From Candidatus Thorarchaeota archaeon (lineage in GTDB: Archaea > Asgardarchaeota > Thorarchaeia > Thorarchaeales > Thorarchaeaceae), in assembly GCA_020348985.1 (NCBI GenBank), contig CP070761.1:830324-894323 (forward strand): a DNA stretch of 64,000 nucleotides, read 5' to 3'. Made by a program: the position numbers and the translations under genes. Below are positions 41,848 through 50,721 of this stretch, piece after piece (position 1 is the stretch's first letter; every line of letters starts with the position of its first letter). Under the pieces are notes generated by a model. That model made no database searches, was not told the DNA's origin, and saw nothing but the letters and a program-made list of their open reading frames with translations.

Positions 41848-44010
41848 ATGCTACTAATGAAAGGAAGCTTCATTGGTCTTACAATCTTTGCCCTGCTGGG
41901 CTTGATTACATCCGGCACATTGGTCACCTCGCCGGCAGTTTTCTTCGCAAAGACTCCTGCACAAAGTCTTGAGTTCTCTCAAGAGAACATCTACACCTTC
42001 TATCAAGGCGGCACTCTCGACTCAATTCAAGTGGTGAGATACGAAACTCTGTCAGACGCATTGGCCGCAGTCAATTCTGGCGATGCAGATCTGTTCGGAC
42101 ACCTGATAGAGCCTGAAGACTATGATCTAGTAGGGGGGTTTCCTGATCTCAATCTTCAGTGGGCACACGATACGAGAATAACGATGTTAGCCATCAATGC
42201 TGGATCTCATCTTCTCGGGAACTACCATTTGAGACGTGCAATAGCATTTGCAATTAACAAGACCGAATTGAGCTCAAACTCTATGAATGGAATTGTTGAC
42301 CCCGTGGACTTCCTGGTTCCTCTAAACAACGAGTTTTCCCCAGAGGAATCCGATGGAGGTCTCTTCTACGACTCCGACATTGGCCAAGCTCATGCTGAAC
42401 TTGCGGCAGCGGGGATGCTAGACGTGGACAGTGATGGTGTCGTAGAGGGTCCTGATGGCAGCGAATTCCAGTTCGGGCTGTGGTACCCCGAAGATGTTTC
42501 TGGATACAATGCGAGCGCTCAAGCTATCTCATCTGACCTTTTCAGTGTGGGAATAAACAATACTCTTGTTCCAATGAATTTCTCCACTCTTCAGAGTCAG
42601 ATTGGAAATCATACCCTGACGTATGACCTCGCATTGTATGAAGAAGAGCTTCCGAGGTACGGATTTGAGTGGGCTGCAACAACATTCGAATATGATCCCT
42701 GGCCCATTGATGGTAAGAATATAGCAAACGTGAACGATGAAGTTCTGAACTCGATAGCTACGGAATTCATTGCGTCTATTGACCTTGATGAAATCAAGTC
42801 AAACGCAAGAAATATGCTAGTCGCAGTGAGGGATAGGTGTCCCGTTATCCCGTTATTCGCCCACAGATGGCTTTCGGTTTACAATGATGTGAATTTCGAG
42901 GACTGGGTTGACGAAACAAACGGGGGGGCATTCAGTATCTGGAATCCAGTCAGCATCTCTGTGCGTCCTGGTGCCGAGAACGAACTGGTCGTTGCAGTCC
43001 TTTCGGACTTCTTCAATGACTTCTTCACATCTCTCAATCCCTTTGGATCGGGTACTGCTGTAGATCAAGACTGGCTTATCAAACAGTTCAATCCTTACAT
43101 GCTTGTCTACGATTCGCCACTTGCCACAATGCCCGATGGGACAGCAGTTCCGAGGCACGCAACTTCCTGGGAGATGCTCTTTCTCGGTCAAGTGTCAGAT
43201 CTAGCCGCACATCAAACACGCGCTCGTTTCTATTGCGACTCACAAGCCACTTGGACCGATGGCGTTCAGATGAACGCAGAAGACTACAGGTTTACCTATG
43301 AGTTCTATGCAAACAATTCCCTCGTAGAGAATCCAACGCTAATAGAAGAGGTCAAAGTAACTGGGGACTACATCGCAGGAGTCACATACAACACAAGAGA
43401 CATCTTCTCCTATCGAATTCTGGGTTCGCTGCCTATTCTTCCTCAACACATTTGGGAGGGTATGGACCCAGAGACCTGGTCTCCAACAGTACAGGACTCT
43501 TTGGGTTCAGGACCATTCACAATAACTGCATTCACCTCTAATTCCTCACTGACAATGTCCAGAAACAACCAATACTACCCAGAGGCAGACACGAGTCCGC
43601 CAACACTACTGGGTATCACAATCATTCCCGAGAATCCGATTCCAGCTGATAGTGTTGTGTTTCGTGTCTTCGTTGATGACAGGAGTAGAGTATCAAATGT
43701 GACTCTCGATTATGTGTATAGCATTGGACAAATAAACTTCACAGAATCGCAACTAATGATTTTAGGTGCCCAGGGTTACGAAGCAACAATCCCGGCAAGA
43801 GTAACTGCGAATGCAGTGACATACGAGATTACTGCTACAGATTTCTGGGGTAACAGCGCAGTGATAGCAGAAGGCTCCTACAGTAGACAAACAACAAGCG
43901 TGCCTGGCGGCCTTGAACAGCTGACACCTTATTTTGTTGGCATATCCCTTGTTCTGGCCGTTCTGGCAATCGTAGTAATGGTCGTAATCTATCGGGAATT
44001 AGGGTCATAA
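41848..44010 (+). CDS. Membrane-anchored tandem oligopeptide-binding (SBP family 5-like) protein
   Basis: A 720-residue secreted protein with an N-terminal signal (about 5-30) and a C-terminal anchor ('FVGISLVLAVLAIVVMVVIY'). Two partial family-5 solute-binding regions follow each other: about 60-375 ('NYHLRRAIAFAINKTELSS') and 378-600 ('DSQATWTDGVQMNAEDYRF', 'VQDSLGSGPFTITAFTSNSS'). A beta-sandwich-like stretch of about 85 residues follows before the anchor. Neither half looks like a complete transporter lipoprotein, and no permease or ATPase genes of that family are adjacent. A surface ligand-binding or structural role is therefore possible. Confidence 0.8.
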   Translation: MLLMKGSFIGLTIFALLGLITSGTLVTSPAVFFAKTPAQSLEFSQENIYTFYQGGTLDSIQVVRYETLSDALAAVNSGDADLFGHLIEPEDYDLVGGFPDLNLQWAHDTRITMLAINAGSHLLGNYHLRRAIAFAINKTELSSNSMNGIVDPVDFLVPLNNEFSPEESDGGLFYDSDIGQAHAELAAAGMLDVDSDGVVEGPDGSEFQFGLWYPEDVSGYNASAQAISSDLFSVGINNTLVPMNFSTLQSQIGNHTLTYDLALYEEELPRYGFEWAATTFEYDPWPIDGKNIANVNDEVLNSIATEFIASIDLDEIKSNARNMLVAVRDRCPVIPLFAHRWLSVYNDVNFEDWVDETNGGAFSIWNPVSISVRPGAENELVVAVLSDFFNDFFTSLNPFGSGTAVDQDWLIKQFNPYMLVYDSPLATMPDGTAVPRHATSWEMLFLGQVSDLAAHQTRARFYCDSQATWTDGVQMNAEDYRFTYEFYANNSLVENPTLIEEVKVTGDYIAGVTYNTRDIFSYRILGSLPILPQHIWEGMDPETWSPTVQDSLGSGPFTITAFTSNSSLTMSRNNQYYPEADTSPPTLLGITIIPENPIPADSVVFRVFVDDRSRVSNVTLDYVYSIGQINFTESQLMILGAQGYEATIPARVTANAVTYEITATDFWGNSAVIAEGSYSRQTTSVPGGLEQLTPYFVGISLVLAVLAIVVMVVIYRELGS

Positions 44011-44011
44011 T

Positions 44012-45559
44012 CTATTGGGAAGGACGTCGCCTCACGACCATGATGACAAGAAGAACCAGTCCGACAACGCCAACTCCAGCAACCAAAAGCAAGGGTCCAT
44101 ACAAAGTAATTGGGTTTGAAGGCCAGATTGACTCAAGCTCGTTTCCTGCGGCCAACCAAGAGTCAGCGATACCAAGAAGATGGTTTGATATGATGTCCAG
44201 TTCAGCCGTGAATTGCTCAAGTGTTTCACCTAGTGGGTCTTCAGAAGAGCCAGCCTCCACAGTGGCATTGAACTCCTCTGCGATATCAAAAAACGTCCCG
44301 AATACTAACGAGTCACGTTCTGAAATGCCCCCTGGATTCACAAGGCTTCTATTGTCGGCCATTGCTACAAAGTGTGGCAATGCCTCTTCGCCAGCCGCGA
44401 TGAACTCAGACAAATCATAGTCCGGCATTAGAGTCTGAATTGATTCCAGTGCTGCTCTGTAAGAGAGATACTGAAGGGTCAACTGAGCCTCCAGACCGAT
44501 TCCAATGGCCACAAAGGCTATCGCAAGAAACTCTTCAGGATTCTCCCAGGACCAAAACTGGGACAAGTACTCTTCAAGTCCAGCAGATGTCATGTCGGAA
44601 CTTAGGGCACGAAATCCAGTCTCTCCGAAAGAGCCAATCAATGCGTCCGGGCTGTCGGGGGCGTAGGTCTGGGGATTGCCCAACAATCGGTCTCTTATGG
44701 CTGGTCCAAGTATGGAACCCACGTCCTCAGGTCCTTCTCCATTCTGTCGGATTTCCAGAGTTATGTAGTATCTGTTCGCCCAAGCACTATTCAATGCCGT
44801 ATAGGTTATCTCCGAGTAGTTGCCTCTTCCATCATCAGGATAGCCAAATTCTTCTCCAAATGAACCAACACCAGGGTCGGATATGTAGGCGATTCCTAAT
44901 GTTTTGTTGTAACCCACCACAACTACGCCGTGTCCGCCTCCCGTGATTCCTTGTTCTCTGAGAATATCATAGTCGTCAGCCGGTAGCCAAGCAGGGTCGA
45001 CGCTAATCACAAGTGGATATCCATTGTCGATCGATTCTTCTATCAAGCTAAAGGCATCGTTCTCTCCGTCAAGCAAGCCTACATTTACTCCCCAGGATTC
45101 GTATACGTCTATGACGTTCCCGATGCCAGGAGAATCACTGGACAGATACAGGGTGAGATTCAGGCCATAGAGTTGCGACAGTAGAAGTGTTGATCCAAGC
45201 TGGTCATAAAGTGCACCCGGAAGCATAGTCAACGTCTCTTGGTAGTTGAAGTAGGCCCATGAGAACCCTATCGTTGATGCCGCGAAGACGTCATGAAGGT
45301 CCAAAGGAACACCGGCATGTTGAACCACCATAGAAGTTGCGGCCCATGCGCAGAACCCGTTAATCTCTTGCCATACGTATGGAACATCCTGAAGGACAAT
45401 GGCACCGTCAGCTGCGATGGAATTGGTCGTTGATCCTACGCTAGCAGCTGAAGAGGTTGTCGACAAGGGTCTCGGCGAGACCACCAATATCATGAACAGA
45501 ATTGCGGCAACTCTGAGAGACCTCAATGTGCTTCTTGTCCCTTGTCTTGTCAACATCAT
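44012..45559 (-). CDS. Membrane-anchored C39-like cysteine peptidase
   Basis: A 515-residue protein with a signal peptide (about 12-40), a C39-like papain-fold domain and a C-terminal anchor ('LYGPLLLVAGVGVVGLVLLV' then RRRPSQ). The catalytic Cys is in 'VWQEINGFCAWAATSMVVQ' (Cys70), His in 'GITGGGHGVVVVGYNK' and Asp in 'GIAYISDPGVGSF'. The region from about 270 to 480 is helical and unknown. It is exported and faces outwards. It lies downstream of the DUF3160 gene in the same direction, 57 bases apart, with a perfect hairpin between. Confidence 0.85.
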   Translation of the reverse strand: MMLTRQGTRSTLRSLRVAAILFMILVVSPRPLSTTSSAASVGSTTNSIAADGAIVLQDVPYVWQEINGFCAWAATSMVVQHAGVPLDLHDVFAASTIGFSWAYFNYQETLTMLPGALYDQLGSTLLLSQLYGLNLTLYLSSDSPGIGNVIDVYESWGVNVGLLDGENDAFSLIEESIDNGYPLVISVDPAWLPADDYDILREQGITGGGHGVVVVGYNKTLGIAYISDPGVGSFGEEFGYPDDGRGNYSEITYTALNSAWANRYYITLEIRQNGEGPEDVGSILGPAIRDRLLGNPQTYAPDSPDALIGSFGETGFRALSSDMTSAGLEEYLSQFWSWENPEEFLAIAFVAIGIGLEAQLTLQYLSYRAALESIQTLMPDYDLSEFIAAGEEALPHFVAMADNRSLVNPGGISERDSLVFGTFFDIAEEFNATVEAGSSEDPLGETLEQFTAELDIISNHLLGIADSWLAAGNELESIWPSNPITLYGPLLLVAGVGVVGLVLLVIMVVRRRPSQ

Positions 45560-45582
45560 ATAGAACTGTCGATGGAGGCGTG

Positions 45583-45607
45583 GACCGTCCAGTCATACTG
45601 GACGGTC
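45583..45607. repeat. Perfect 11-base inverted repeat between two surface-protein genes
   Basis: GACCGTCCAGT and ACTGGACGGTC are separated by three bases. In the leftward transcript this would form an 11-base-pair hairpin 10 bases after the DUF3160 stop and 24 bases before the peptidase start. No U-run follows, so it is not a plain intrinsic terminator. It may be an mRNA-stability or attenuation element, or a protein-binding site. Confidence 0.6.
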
Positions 45608-45616
45608 ACTTTCAGG

Positions 45617-47860
45617 CTAATGAAGGTCGAATCTTGACGAATCTGCTACCTCAATGGCAAGAGCGCCATTACCCAAACTGGCAACGAAGCTGCTCGTCCA
45701 CTCAGGCATTGCCGGCTCCGACCCTTCTTCCAATATAGCCTGCCAAGCCTCGTCTGTTAGTCTATCACTCATGGGTTGCGCAAACTCGTAGTAGGAAAAT
45801 GTGCCGCCTCTTGTCAAGACGACTTCACCATTTATGAGGACGGCTACATAGATGAGCATCGGGTAACCGACCGCCTCCTCAAGTACTGTTCCAGAGTTAG
45901 CATCAGTATGGACATCCGCGATGACTGCCATACTATCGTCGGCATCTGAAGTAATCTGCTCATCATTAGGCATGGTTACAATCTCACTAAGGATCATTCC
46001 ACTGTTCTCAATCAAGCCAACCTCTGTTTCATTGAGTGATTGGCCAGTTAGTTCCTTTATGGAGATCTCACGCAGTGACTCCAGAAAATGAAGCAGAGTT
46101 GCGAGTCTGAGTGCAATGACTTCTGAGAGGAGAGATCTCTCATCAAGACCGTCAATCATCATACTGCACAAGGATGCCAATCTTCCATAGACATGGGGCA
46201 CAGGTTCCACGTAACCCTGACCTGGAGAGGGTGGAACAGACGTCTCGTAAGTGTAGGACTGTTTTGCATATAGAATGGTGTCGTGACGCAGTTCGGCCCA
46301 TGAACCTAGGGCGGTCATTAACTGCTTGTCAACCCAGGCCTCACTTTGCATGAATAACGGGTAGCCTTCTCCAGGATCACTTAGAAGAGGGAGCAAACTA
46401 TAGAGCCAAAGATAGTAGAGATTTTTGGTCCATTCGGCGACCGTGATGTTTTCAACCATATCCCAAAGCATTTCCATTTGCTCAACATAGTTGGGATAGT
46501 GTTTCTGATCGTCCAGAAGCTCCCAAGCCCTATCGGAGCCGAGAGCAGCCATTACATCAAGTCCTTTTGGCATCATTCTTCCCCCAACATGCTCGAAGAC
46601 TAGTTGACCCAGAATGTAGCTGTCAGGAATGAAGCGCTGACCCATGAATCGAAGTCCCTTGGTTTTGTTGAGACCTTCTCCTGCGGCAAGACTCGTTGAC
46701 AGAATCGTTGGATCTCTTAATAGGACTGCAGCCTCAATGAATTCAGAGAGAAGCTGATCATTGTCCAATGCAGTGAGCACAACTTCTGTCCCATATATAT
46801 CGGCAATGAGATTCAAATACTCAGTCGGTAGCAAGTCGTCGGCATCTCCGACAAAGAAGACAGTGGGTTGATAGACTGCCTCCCACACTTCATAACCAGT
46901 GACTCCTGGCGGAAGAGTATCTATCTCGTCTTGAAGTGCCAACGTAACTAGTATTGCCTGTGCGGTCTCGTCAAATCCCTTTGGATTAGGTGACAGGATA
47001 CCATCCGGGATGAGACGGAACACAATCCGTCCGTACCACATCAGAGCCTTGAAGTATCTTTCCAAGAGCTCGCTTCTCGTGTAGTGACCTCTCGGCACGT
47101 ACTGGCTGAAATCTTCGTCATAGCCCATGAACCATTCATTGGATATTCCAGCATGAGCGTCAATCAAGGAGATTACTTCATCGACGAGCTCAATCACTTC
47201 TGAGGGGATTGTGGCATCATCATCTAGCAGTTTCAGAGTAACCGAAAAGTATGCCACATTTCGAAGAGCTGCATCACTCCATCGTCCTTCTGGGGCGCCT
47301 AGGTACTGCTCATAGGATGATTCCAGCATGGAAACCGTAAGATTCCCAATGAGATCCCAGAATGAATACACCTCAACTTCTCGCAATGCAAGATCATACA
47401 ACACATGAAACGCATGCAATACCGCATCTGACGACACGAATGATGGGAACAGACTGTCATTGTTGTCTTCAAGGATTTCGTGAATCTGCTTGAACTGGAA
47501 CTGCGGCACTGCAGCAAATCCGTTTTGCTCAATCAGTGTTATCACCGAGGTTCCTAACGCAGGATAAGAAGCGAGATTGACTACGTTCGATAGCCCAGGG
47601 GATACTGAGTATTCAGGAGCATTGGGGGTGATATCCTCATCATACGGAACGAAGTCTGCAAAACTGGTTGGCACAATCGTGTCTATGGTATAGAATGGAA
47701 CGTTCGGGTGACCATCAGGGATAATCCCTGGTGGGAAGCCACCAAGAAGAAAAAGGCTCATCACCAGACTGGTAGCAAGAATCCCAGAGATTAGTCCACT
47801 CGCAACCATTTTGCTCTTCGTTTGTGTATCAATTGTCTTGATTATCCGGTGCGGCATCAT
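45617..47860 (-). CDS. DUF3160 family secreted protein
   Basis: About 747 residues. An N-terminal membrane/signal segment ('MVASGLISGILATSLVMSLF', about 18-37) precedes a very long helical and mixed domain matching DUF3160 proteins, e.g. 'PSFVSSDAVLHAFHVLYDLA', 'YFKALMWYGRIVFRL', 'GLRFMGQRFIPDSYILGQLV', 'RMMPKGLDVMAALGSDRAWE' and 'SYTYETSVPPSPGQGYVEPV'. The family is widespread in archaea and some bacteria; its function is unknown. The frame is open to 47974, but the paired ATGs at 47860/47857 sit properly before the signal and avoid overlap with the divergent regulator. It is probably co-transcribed with the C39-like peptidase. Confidence 0.88.
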   Translation of the reverse strand: MMPHRIIKTIDTQTKSKMVASGLISGILATSLVMSLFLLGGFPPGIIPDGHPNVPFYTIDTIVPTSFADFVPYDEDITPNAPEYSVSPGLSNVVNLASYPALGTSVITLIEQNGFAAVPQFQFKQIHEILEDNNDSLFPSFVSSDAVLHAFHVLYDLALREVEVYSFWDLIGNLTVSMLESSYEQYLGAPEGRWSDAALRNVAYFSVTLKLLDDDATIPSEVIELVDEVISLIDAHAGISNEWFMGYDEDFSQYVPRGHYTRSELLERYFKALMWYGRIVFRLIPDGILSPNPKGFDETAQAILVTLALQDEIDTLPPGVTGYEVWEAVYQPTVFFVGDADDLLPTEYLNLIADIYGTEVVLTALDNDQLLSEFIEAAVLLRDPTILSTSLAAGEGLNKTKGLRFMGQRFIPDSYILGQLVFEHVGGRMMPKGLDVMAALGSDRAWELLDDQKHYPNYVEQMEMLWDMVENITVAEWTKNLYYLWLYSLLPLLSDPGEGYPLFMQSEAWVDKQLMTALGSWAELRHDTILYAKQSYTYETSVPPSPGQGYVEPVPHVYGRLASLCSMMIDGLDERSLLSEVIALRLATLLHFLESLREISIKELTGQSLNETEVGLIENSGMILSEIVTMPNDEQITSDADDSMAVIADVHTDANSGTVLEEAVGYPMLIYVAVLINGEVVLTRGGTFSYYEFAQPMSDRLTDEAWQAILEEGSEPAMPEWTSSFVASLGNGALAIEVADSSRFDLH

Positions 47861-47993
47861 ACTTTCAGAAGAGTACAGATTGTACTTAGTACCATAGTTT
47901 AGAACGACCAAGGCGGAATTGGCCAGGCGATTGAGGGCGGCTGTCCATAGATTAGAACAGGCAACTCTGGGCAACAGTTTACAGCGAAGGATA

Positions 47994-48491
47994 ATGTTAA
48001 TTGGTCGGGCAAATGGTCACAGCGTGGGGAGACTCGACTTGTCCCAGAGCTCAGATGACGAAGATCTTGAACCAGCCCTCAGAGGCACCACCCTACGCGT
48101 ATACTGGTTCATGCTCCAAGAGGGAAATCCGGTCGGTGTTCGTCAGGTTCAGAGAGCGCTCGGCATGTCAAGCCCCTCAGTAGCGAGTCATCATCTGTCC
48201 AAGCTCGAATCACTTGAGTTAGTGGAGAAAGGACCTGACAATTCCTACGAGCTAAAGAGAATTGTGAAGGTAGGAGTCCTCAAGAACTTCGTCACATTTC
48301 GGGGAGTGATGCTCCCTAGGTATGCATTCTTTGCTGTGTTTTTCACTGCATTTACAACGGCATATCTTGTCATTGCATCTATGACCTCAGTTACTTTGTT
48401 TGACCGGTACGTTGCAATGGCTGTGGGTATAGCGGGCGCCGTTTTTGGTTGGCTTGAGACCTATCGACTATGGAAGCTGAAATTCGCCTAA
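47994..48491 (+). CDS. Membrane-bound winged-helix regulator
   Basis: About 165 residues. The N-terminal half is an ArsR/MarR-like winged helix ('TLRVYWFMLQEGNPVGVRQV', 'MSSPSVASHHLSKLESLEL', 'YELKRIVKVG'). The C-terminal half has two membrane helices ('RYAFFAVFFTAFTTAYLVI' and 'YVAMAVGIAGAVFGWLETY'). This membrane-tethered form is a recurrent archaeal regulator type. The frame extends upstream, but ATG 47994 with GAAGG 3-7 bases before it is the sensible start. It is divergent from the DUF3160/peptidase unit and is a candidate controller of it. Confidence 0.8.
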   Translation: MLIGRANGHSVGRLDLSQSSDDEDLEPALRGTTLRVYWFMLQEGNPVGVRQVQRALGMSSPSVASHHLSKLESLELVEKGPDNSYELKRIVKVGVLKNFVTFRGVMLPRYAFFAVFFTAFTTAYLVIASMTSVTLFDRYVAMAVGIAGAVFGWLETYRLWKLKFA

Positions 48492-48569
48492 TGCGGCCTT
48501 TGGAGGATAGGACCTGGAGAGCAATCTTTATTCGCATTATAGCCTGACGCTTTCGAAGCCAGAGGTAGA

Positions 48570-49655
48570 ATGATGAACTACCACCTAGTCTTGACAAGGA
48601 GATGCAATCTGAACTGCTCCTATTGTCGAGGCGGCGAGGAAGATGGCCCTAATTCCGATATTCAGTACTCGTTGGATGATCTCAAACGGTTTCTACAGAC
48701 GGACCGTAATTTGCAGATTATGTTCTACGGTGGTGAGCCCACCCTCCGCATTCCGCTCATGCTAGACATTATGGGCCGGTTTGACGGCGCAAGGTTCATG
48801 CTACAGACAAACGCACTACTCCTGAACAAGATTCCGTTTGACCATGTGAAGAAGTTTCATTCAATTCTAGTATCGATTGACGGTCCAAGAGGAACAACGG
48901 ATGGATACAGATCTGCCGGCGTCTATGATAGAGTTGTAGGAAACGTACGATGGCTTAGGTCAAACGGATTCGAAGGTGACATTATTGCACGGATGGCGAT
49001 ATCAGAGCAAAGCGATGTCTATCGAGATGTGAGGCACCTCTTGGATCTGACGGACCCGTCTTTCGATCATGTCCATTGGCAGCTAAACGTTGTGTGGGAT
49101 GCAGAGGACAACTGGACCGATTTCGATGGTTGGATTCGCACAGTCTACAAACCGGGGATAGAAAGGCTAGCCAGAGAATGGGTTGAAAGGATGGAATTTG
49201 GAATAGTCGAAGGGATTGTCCCCTTCTTGCCCATTATGCATGGTCTTCTGACAGGAGAAAGCTCAGGTCTCAGGTGTGGGTCTGGGATTGACACTTTCGC
49301 GATCCATGTAGATGGACGAATAGGAGTGTGCCCAATATCACCGGATTGGGACTTTTCCATTGTAGGTGACATTTGGGAATCCAGTCCTGCAGATCTGAAG
49401 GACACGATGTCAGTGGATGAGCCGTGTCCGAGCTGCGGCGAATTCGAATTATGCGGAGGTAGGTGTCTCTTTGCCAACAAGGAAAGACTCTGGGGAGAGG
49501 AGGGCTTCAAGAAAGTCTGCGGAACTGTGGAGCACCTCATAGGTCGCTTGAGGAGTAAGGTTCCTAAGGTCCAGAGCTTCATTGACGATGGGCGCATTTC
49601 TCTTCAAGACTTCAGCTACCCAGAATTCAATAACGGCTGCGAGATTGTGCCATAG
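48570..49655 (+). CDS. Radical SAM enzyme with SPASM-type C-terminus
   Basis: A 361-residue radical SAM protein. The SAM/4Fe-4S motif C-x3-C-x2-C is 'TRRCNLNCSYCRGG' (Cys 12, 16, 19); 'LQIMFYGGEPTLR' is the G-G-E-P motif. The C-terminus carries auxiliary-cluster Cys residues: 'GLRCGSGIDTFAIHVDGRIG', 'VCPISPDW' and 'PCPSCGEFELCGGRC' (C-x2-C-x5-C-x3-C). This is the SPASM layout of peptide-modifying enzymes and recalls the archaeal AF1770-like group. A possible small substrate peptide is encoded 0.7 kb downstream at 50340. The chemical product is unknown. Two adjacent ATGs (48570, 48573) are possible starts. Confidence 0.9.
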   Translation: MMNYHLVLTRRCNLNCSYCRGGEEDGPNSDIQYSLDDLKRFLQTDRNLQIMFYGGEPTLRIPLMLDIMGRFDGARFMLQTNALLLNKIPFDHVKKFHSILVSIDGPRGTTDGYRSAGVYDRVVGNVRWLRSNGFEGDIIARMAISEQSDVYRDVRHLLDLTDPSFDHVHWQLNVVWDAEDNWTDFDGWIRTVYKPGIERLAREWVERMEFGIVEGIVPFLPIMHGLLTGESSGLRCGSGIDTFAIHVDGRIGVCPISPDWDFSIVGDIWESSPADLKDTMSVDEPCPSCGEFELCGGRCLFANKERLWGEEGFKKVCGTVEHLIGRLRSKVPKVQSFIDDGRISLQDFSYPEFNNGCEIVP

Positions 49656-49669
49656 TAAGGATAAGTCTT

Positions 49670-50224
49670 CTAGAGGTCTTCTTCTTCAACAACCTCAGGT
49701 TCTCGTAGGTCCTTCATCATGACGATGATCTCTTCCTTATTTCGCTTCAAACGTTTGGTCTCAACGTATCCTAGTCTCTGGAAGAAAGTTCCCTGATACT
49801 CAATGTATCCGTAGACCTCAATCTCAACGCAAGTTGCATTCATGTGCTCAAGTAGATTTTCAGCATATTCAACCATTAGCGTTCCTATGCTCCTCTTACG
49901 AAACTTCGATCTGACAGCAAGTCTTTCGATGACCCCTACGGTTCCACTCATGCTAACCCTCATAGTTCCTACAACAAGTTCGCCAACGAGAGCCACGTAG
50001 ATGTTGCCCATCTGGATGTGTCTCGAAATCTTCCCAAGTCCTTCATCTAGTGCGGCCGGAGTCCTAGAGAGCCTTTTCTTGACTGGTTTGTAGGCTTCGG
50101 CAATGATGGACTTGACTAGGTCCACCTCTCCGAGCTCTGCTCTCCTAATTGTGACTTCGGCGTAATTGTAAATTGGGTGAACCCCCTGAATCGCACTTCT
50201 CCAGTGTATGTCGCAAATCATCAT
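49670..50224 (-). CDS. GNAT family N-acetyltransferase
   Basis: A single-GNAT protein of about 184 residues. 'VTIRRAELGEVDLVKSII' is the first strand and helix, 'VGTMRVSMSGTVGVIERLAV' leads into the acetyl-CoA loop 'RSKFRKRSIGTLMVEYAEN' (R/K-x-x-S/G-I-G), and 'YQGTFFQRLGYVETKRL' is motif B. The first 20 residues before VTIRR are not typical, so the true start may lie a little later. It converges on the radical SAM gene. Substrate unknown. Confidence 0.83.
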   Translation of the reverse strand: MMICDIHWRSAIQGVHPIYNYAEVTIRRAELGEVDLVKSIIAEAYKPVKKRLSRTPAALDEGLGKISRHIQMGNIYVALVGELVVGTMRVSMSGTVGVIERLAVRSKFRKRSIGTLMVEYAENLLEHMNATCVEIEVYGYIEYQGTFFQRLGYVETKRLKRNKEEIIVMMKDLREPEVVEEEDL

Positions 50225-50339
50225 AAATGATTTGGGCGCGGCACAAGTGGGCAGTTCAGGTCATCGATGTTTGGTAGATGGCACTCTCGTAGCCAGAATC
50301 CATGGCCAAGAAAGCCGTAAGTACGACTAGCCAACACTT

Positions 50340-50537
50340 ATGTCTGTGTCTGCAAAACACATTGTTGTTTACCGAGGAGGTAGGCCTATGGGAGAAGAAG
50401 AAAATGATGATGAAGTTGTAGATTCTCAGAAGATGAGCTCACGTGACAAGAAAGAGCTTCAAGAAGGGCTCTGCGTCAATTGTGCAATTGTGTCTGTGGT
50501 TCTCTCATTCCTGCTTACGCTTCTTATGGTTCTTTGA
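50340..50537 (+). CDS. Small tail-anchored protein with a CxxC motif
   Basis: A 65-residue frame; the first 17 residues may not be translated, since an ATG at 50388 (MGEEENDDEVVDSQK) gives a 49-residue product. The C-terminal third holds 'GLCVNCAIVSVVLSFLLTLL': a C-x-x-C at the cytoplasmic face followed at once by a single membrane helix. An acidic/lysine-rich polar head precedes it. No family is recognised. The clear tail anchor supports a real protein. It could be a substrate of the nearby radical SAM enzyme, but this is speculation. Confidence 0.5.
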   Translation: MSVSAKHIVVYRGGRPMGEEENDDEVVDSQKMSSRDKKELQEGLCVNCAIVSVVLSFLLTLLMVL

Positions 50538-50721
50538 CATAGGGAGACTTGTGCCCCGAGTGCTGTTCCACCTTTAATACTTGAAACAGAGGAAGAGAAA
50601 GCAAGACAGGCACAATCAAGAAAGAGAAGGGAGGAGGGTCTTTAGAAGCGAGATTTGGGACCCATTGAATGGTAGTTGCATTATCCAATCAGAGTGTACC
50701 ACTTCTAGGTGGTTATGGTCA

